From Nitrososphaeraceae archaeon (GTDB taxonomy: Archaea; Thermoproteota; Nitrososphaeria; Nitrososphaerales; Nitrososphaeraceae), in assembly GCA_025936955.1 (NCBI GenBank), contig JAICSL010000010.1, positions 1 through 16,108 on the forward strand: DNA of 16,108 nt, in the 5' to 3' direction. Of the stretch, positions 15,708 to 16,108 are shown piece after piece (positions within the stretch are counted from its first letter, which is position 1; each line of letters opens with the position of its first letter). Position numbers and translations under genes: made by a program. Below the pieces are notes generated by a model. It saw only the letters and a list, made by a program, of their open reading frames with translations, had not been told where the DNA came from and searched no databases.

Positions 15708-15836
15708 ATGAATATCTTTTCAAAGAATTGCCTTCTGAAGATATATCCACTTAGTCTGAGTATGGACTCATCTAAACTGGTCTCTAAAATGAGTTATATT
15801 GTAGAAAATGAATTTTTGTTTGTTTGCAAAAATTGA
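15708..15836 (+). CDS. Doubtful 42-aa ORF upstream of purK, overlapping a 23-aa frame
   Basis: ATG 15708, preceded by GAGAGG, opens 42 codons ending MSYIVENEFLFVCKN. In the next frame, ATG 15683 opens 23 codons (MVTEFHREDEYLFKELPSED...) ending at 15754. Each stretch looks protein-like in a different frame, as would happen if one gene had a frameshift near 15750, but neither matches a family I know. Distance to the purK start is 68 nt. Confidence 0.15.
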   Translation: MNIFSKNCLLKIYPLSLSMDSSKLVSKMSYIVENEFLFVCKN

Positions 15837-15904
15837 TTGAGTGTAGTGTTATAACAGCATCAAAACCTTTTAATGTTCCAAAAAAAGGTAAAAAGATTAA
15901 GCCC

Positions 15905-16108
15905 ATGTCATTTAATAATGATGTCCTTGTGATGGATAAACCTATTTGCATAGGTATTATTGGTGCAGGACAACTTGGAAAGATGATTGTTCAGGAGGCT
16001 AAACGTATGTCCTTTAAAGCAATTGTTTTGGACCCTGAAGAGAAATCCCCTGCATCATTTGTCGCTGACGAACAAATTGTTGCAGACTTTAAGGACGAAA
16101 CTGCTATC
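15905..16108 (+). CDS. purK: N5-carboxyaminoimidazole ribonucleotide synthetase, 3'-truncated by window edge
   Basis: ATP-grasp enzyme that carboxylates AIR with bicarbonate in de novo purine synthesis, feeding PurE. The frame is open to the end of the window and gives the typical PurK N-terminus: ICIGIIGAGQLGKMIVQEAKRMSFKAIVLDPEEKSPASFVADEQIVADF, with the nucleotide-fold GxGQLGxM motif about 20 residues from ATG 15905 and the D-P-x-x-x-S-P-A motif after it. Two starts are possible: ATG 15905, with CTTTTAATG at 15868-15876 about 33 bp upstream, or ATG 15932, closer to the usual short N-terminus. Only 68 codons are present; the ATP-grasp domain lies outside. PurE would be expected downstream. 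Confidence 0.93.
   Translation, partial: MSFNNDVLVMDKPICIGIIGAGQLGKMIVQEAKRMSFKAIVLDPEEKSPASFVADEQIVADFKDETAI

Larger units (their letters stand above)
14727..15904. other. 1.18-kb stretch without a recognisable gene, between tatC and purK
   Basis: AT-rich on the whole. Besides the tatC promoter it contains a 12-nt palindrome-like GTTGC-GT-GCAAC (14986-14997), a 54-aa minus-strand ORF (15043-15207), two overlapping hairpins (15287-15312), a possible folded RNA (15462-15548), and two overlapping short plus-strand frames (15683-15836). A 73-aa frame from TTG 15354 to 15575 shows no protein-like features. I see no tRNA, rRNA, transposase remnant or terminal repeats. The length is unusual beside the other spacers in the window (about 100-370 nt), so decayed genes or undescribed small genes are likely. 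Confidence 0.6.

Noticed and set aside
1..16108. Mobile elements, CRISPR arrays, defence islands
   Set aside because: No regularly spaced repeats, transposase or integrase motifs, terminal inverted repeats or defence-gene domains were seen; the recognised genes are all core metabolism.

Overview
The window looks like chromosome of a low-GC (clearly AT-rich) ammonia-oxidising-type archaeon (Thaumarchaeota/Nitrososphaeria, perhaps a Nitrosocosmicus-like lineage; the genus is inference). The support is an archaeal EF-2 with the diphthamide loop, a futalosine-route menaquinone set, mannosyl-3-phosphoglycerate synthase, PurP-family and PurK proteins, a TatC-TatA pair, and TATA-like boxes 25-35 bp before many starts with almost no leader. 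Genes are mostly single units on alternating strands with AT-rich spacers. I see no insertion sequence, integrase, CRISPR array, tRNA or rRNA.

Layout. 1-927: 3' part of a threonine ammonia-lyase with an ACT domain, tail to tail (8-nt overlap) with a 465-residue HMG-CoA synthase (mevalonate route to archaeal lipids). 2318-2593: spacer with a GC-rich patch and doubtful short frames. 2594-5840: menaquinone block: mqnC (minus) and mqnE (plus) diverge from a ~96-bp promoter region, both probably starting at TTG; mqnE converges on mqnD (minus). 6088-8289: EF-2, whose stop overlaps the ATG of a possible 46-aa ORF. 8449-9633: mpgS. 9931-11622: glutamine-dependent asparagine synthase. 11990-12421: DUF151/bifunctional-nuclease-family protein, 3 nt from the convergent end of a PurP-family protein whose ATP-grasp signature looks degraded. 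13572-14726: tatC then tatA on the minus strand. 14727-15904: almost 1.2 kb without a recognisable gene but with several short frames and RNA-like structure. 15905-end: 5' part of purK.

The genes serve core metabolism: amino acids (ilvA, asnB), isoprenoids (mvaS), respiratory quinone (mqnC/E/D), translation (EF-2), compatible solute (mpgS), purines (purK, perhaps the PurP relative) and protein export (tatC/tatA). The mqn block and the tat pair are the only evident functional clusters. No clearly new multi-gene system is visible. The best leads are the divergent PurP relative, the twin-TTG mqnC/mqnE promoter region, and the gene-poor stretch before purK with a possible small RNA, two mutually exclusive hairpins and a cysteine-rich 54-aa ORF.
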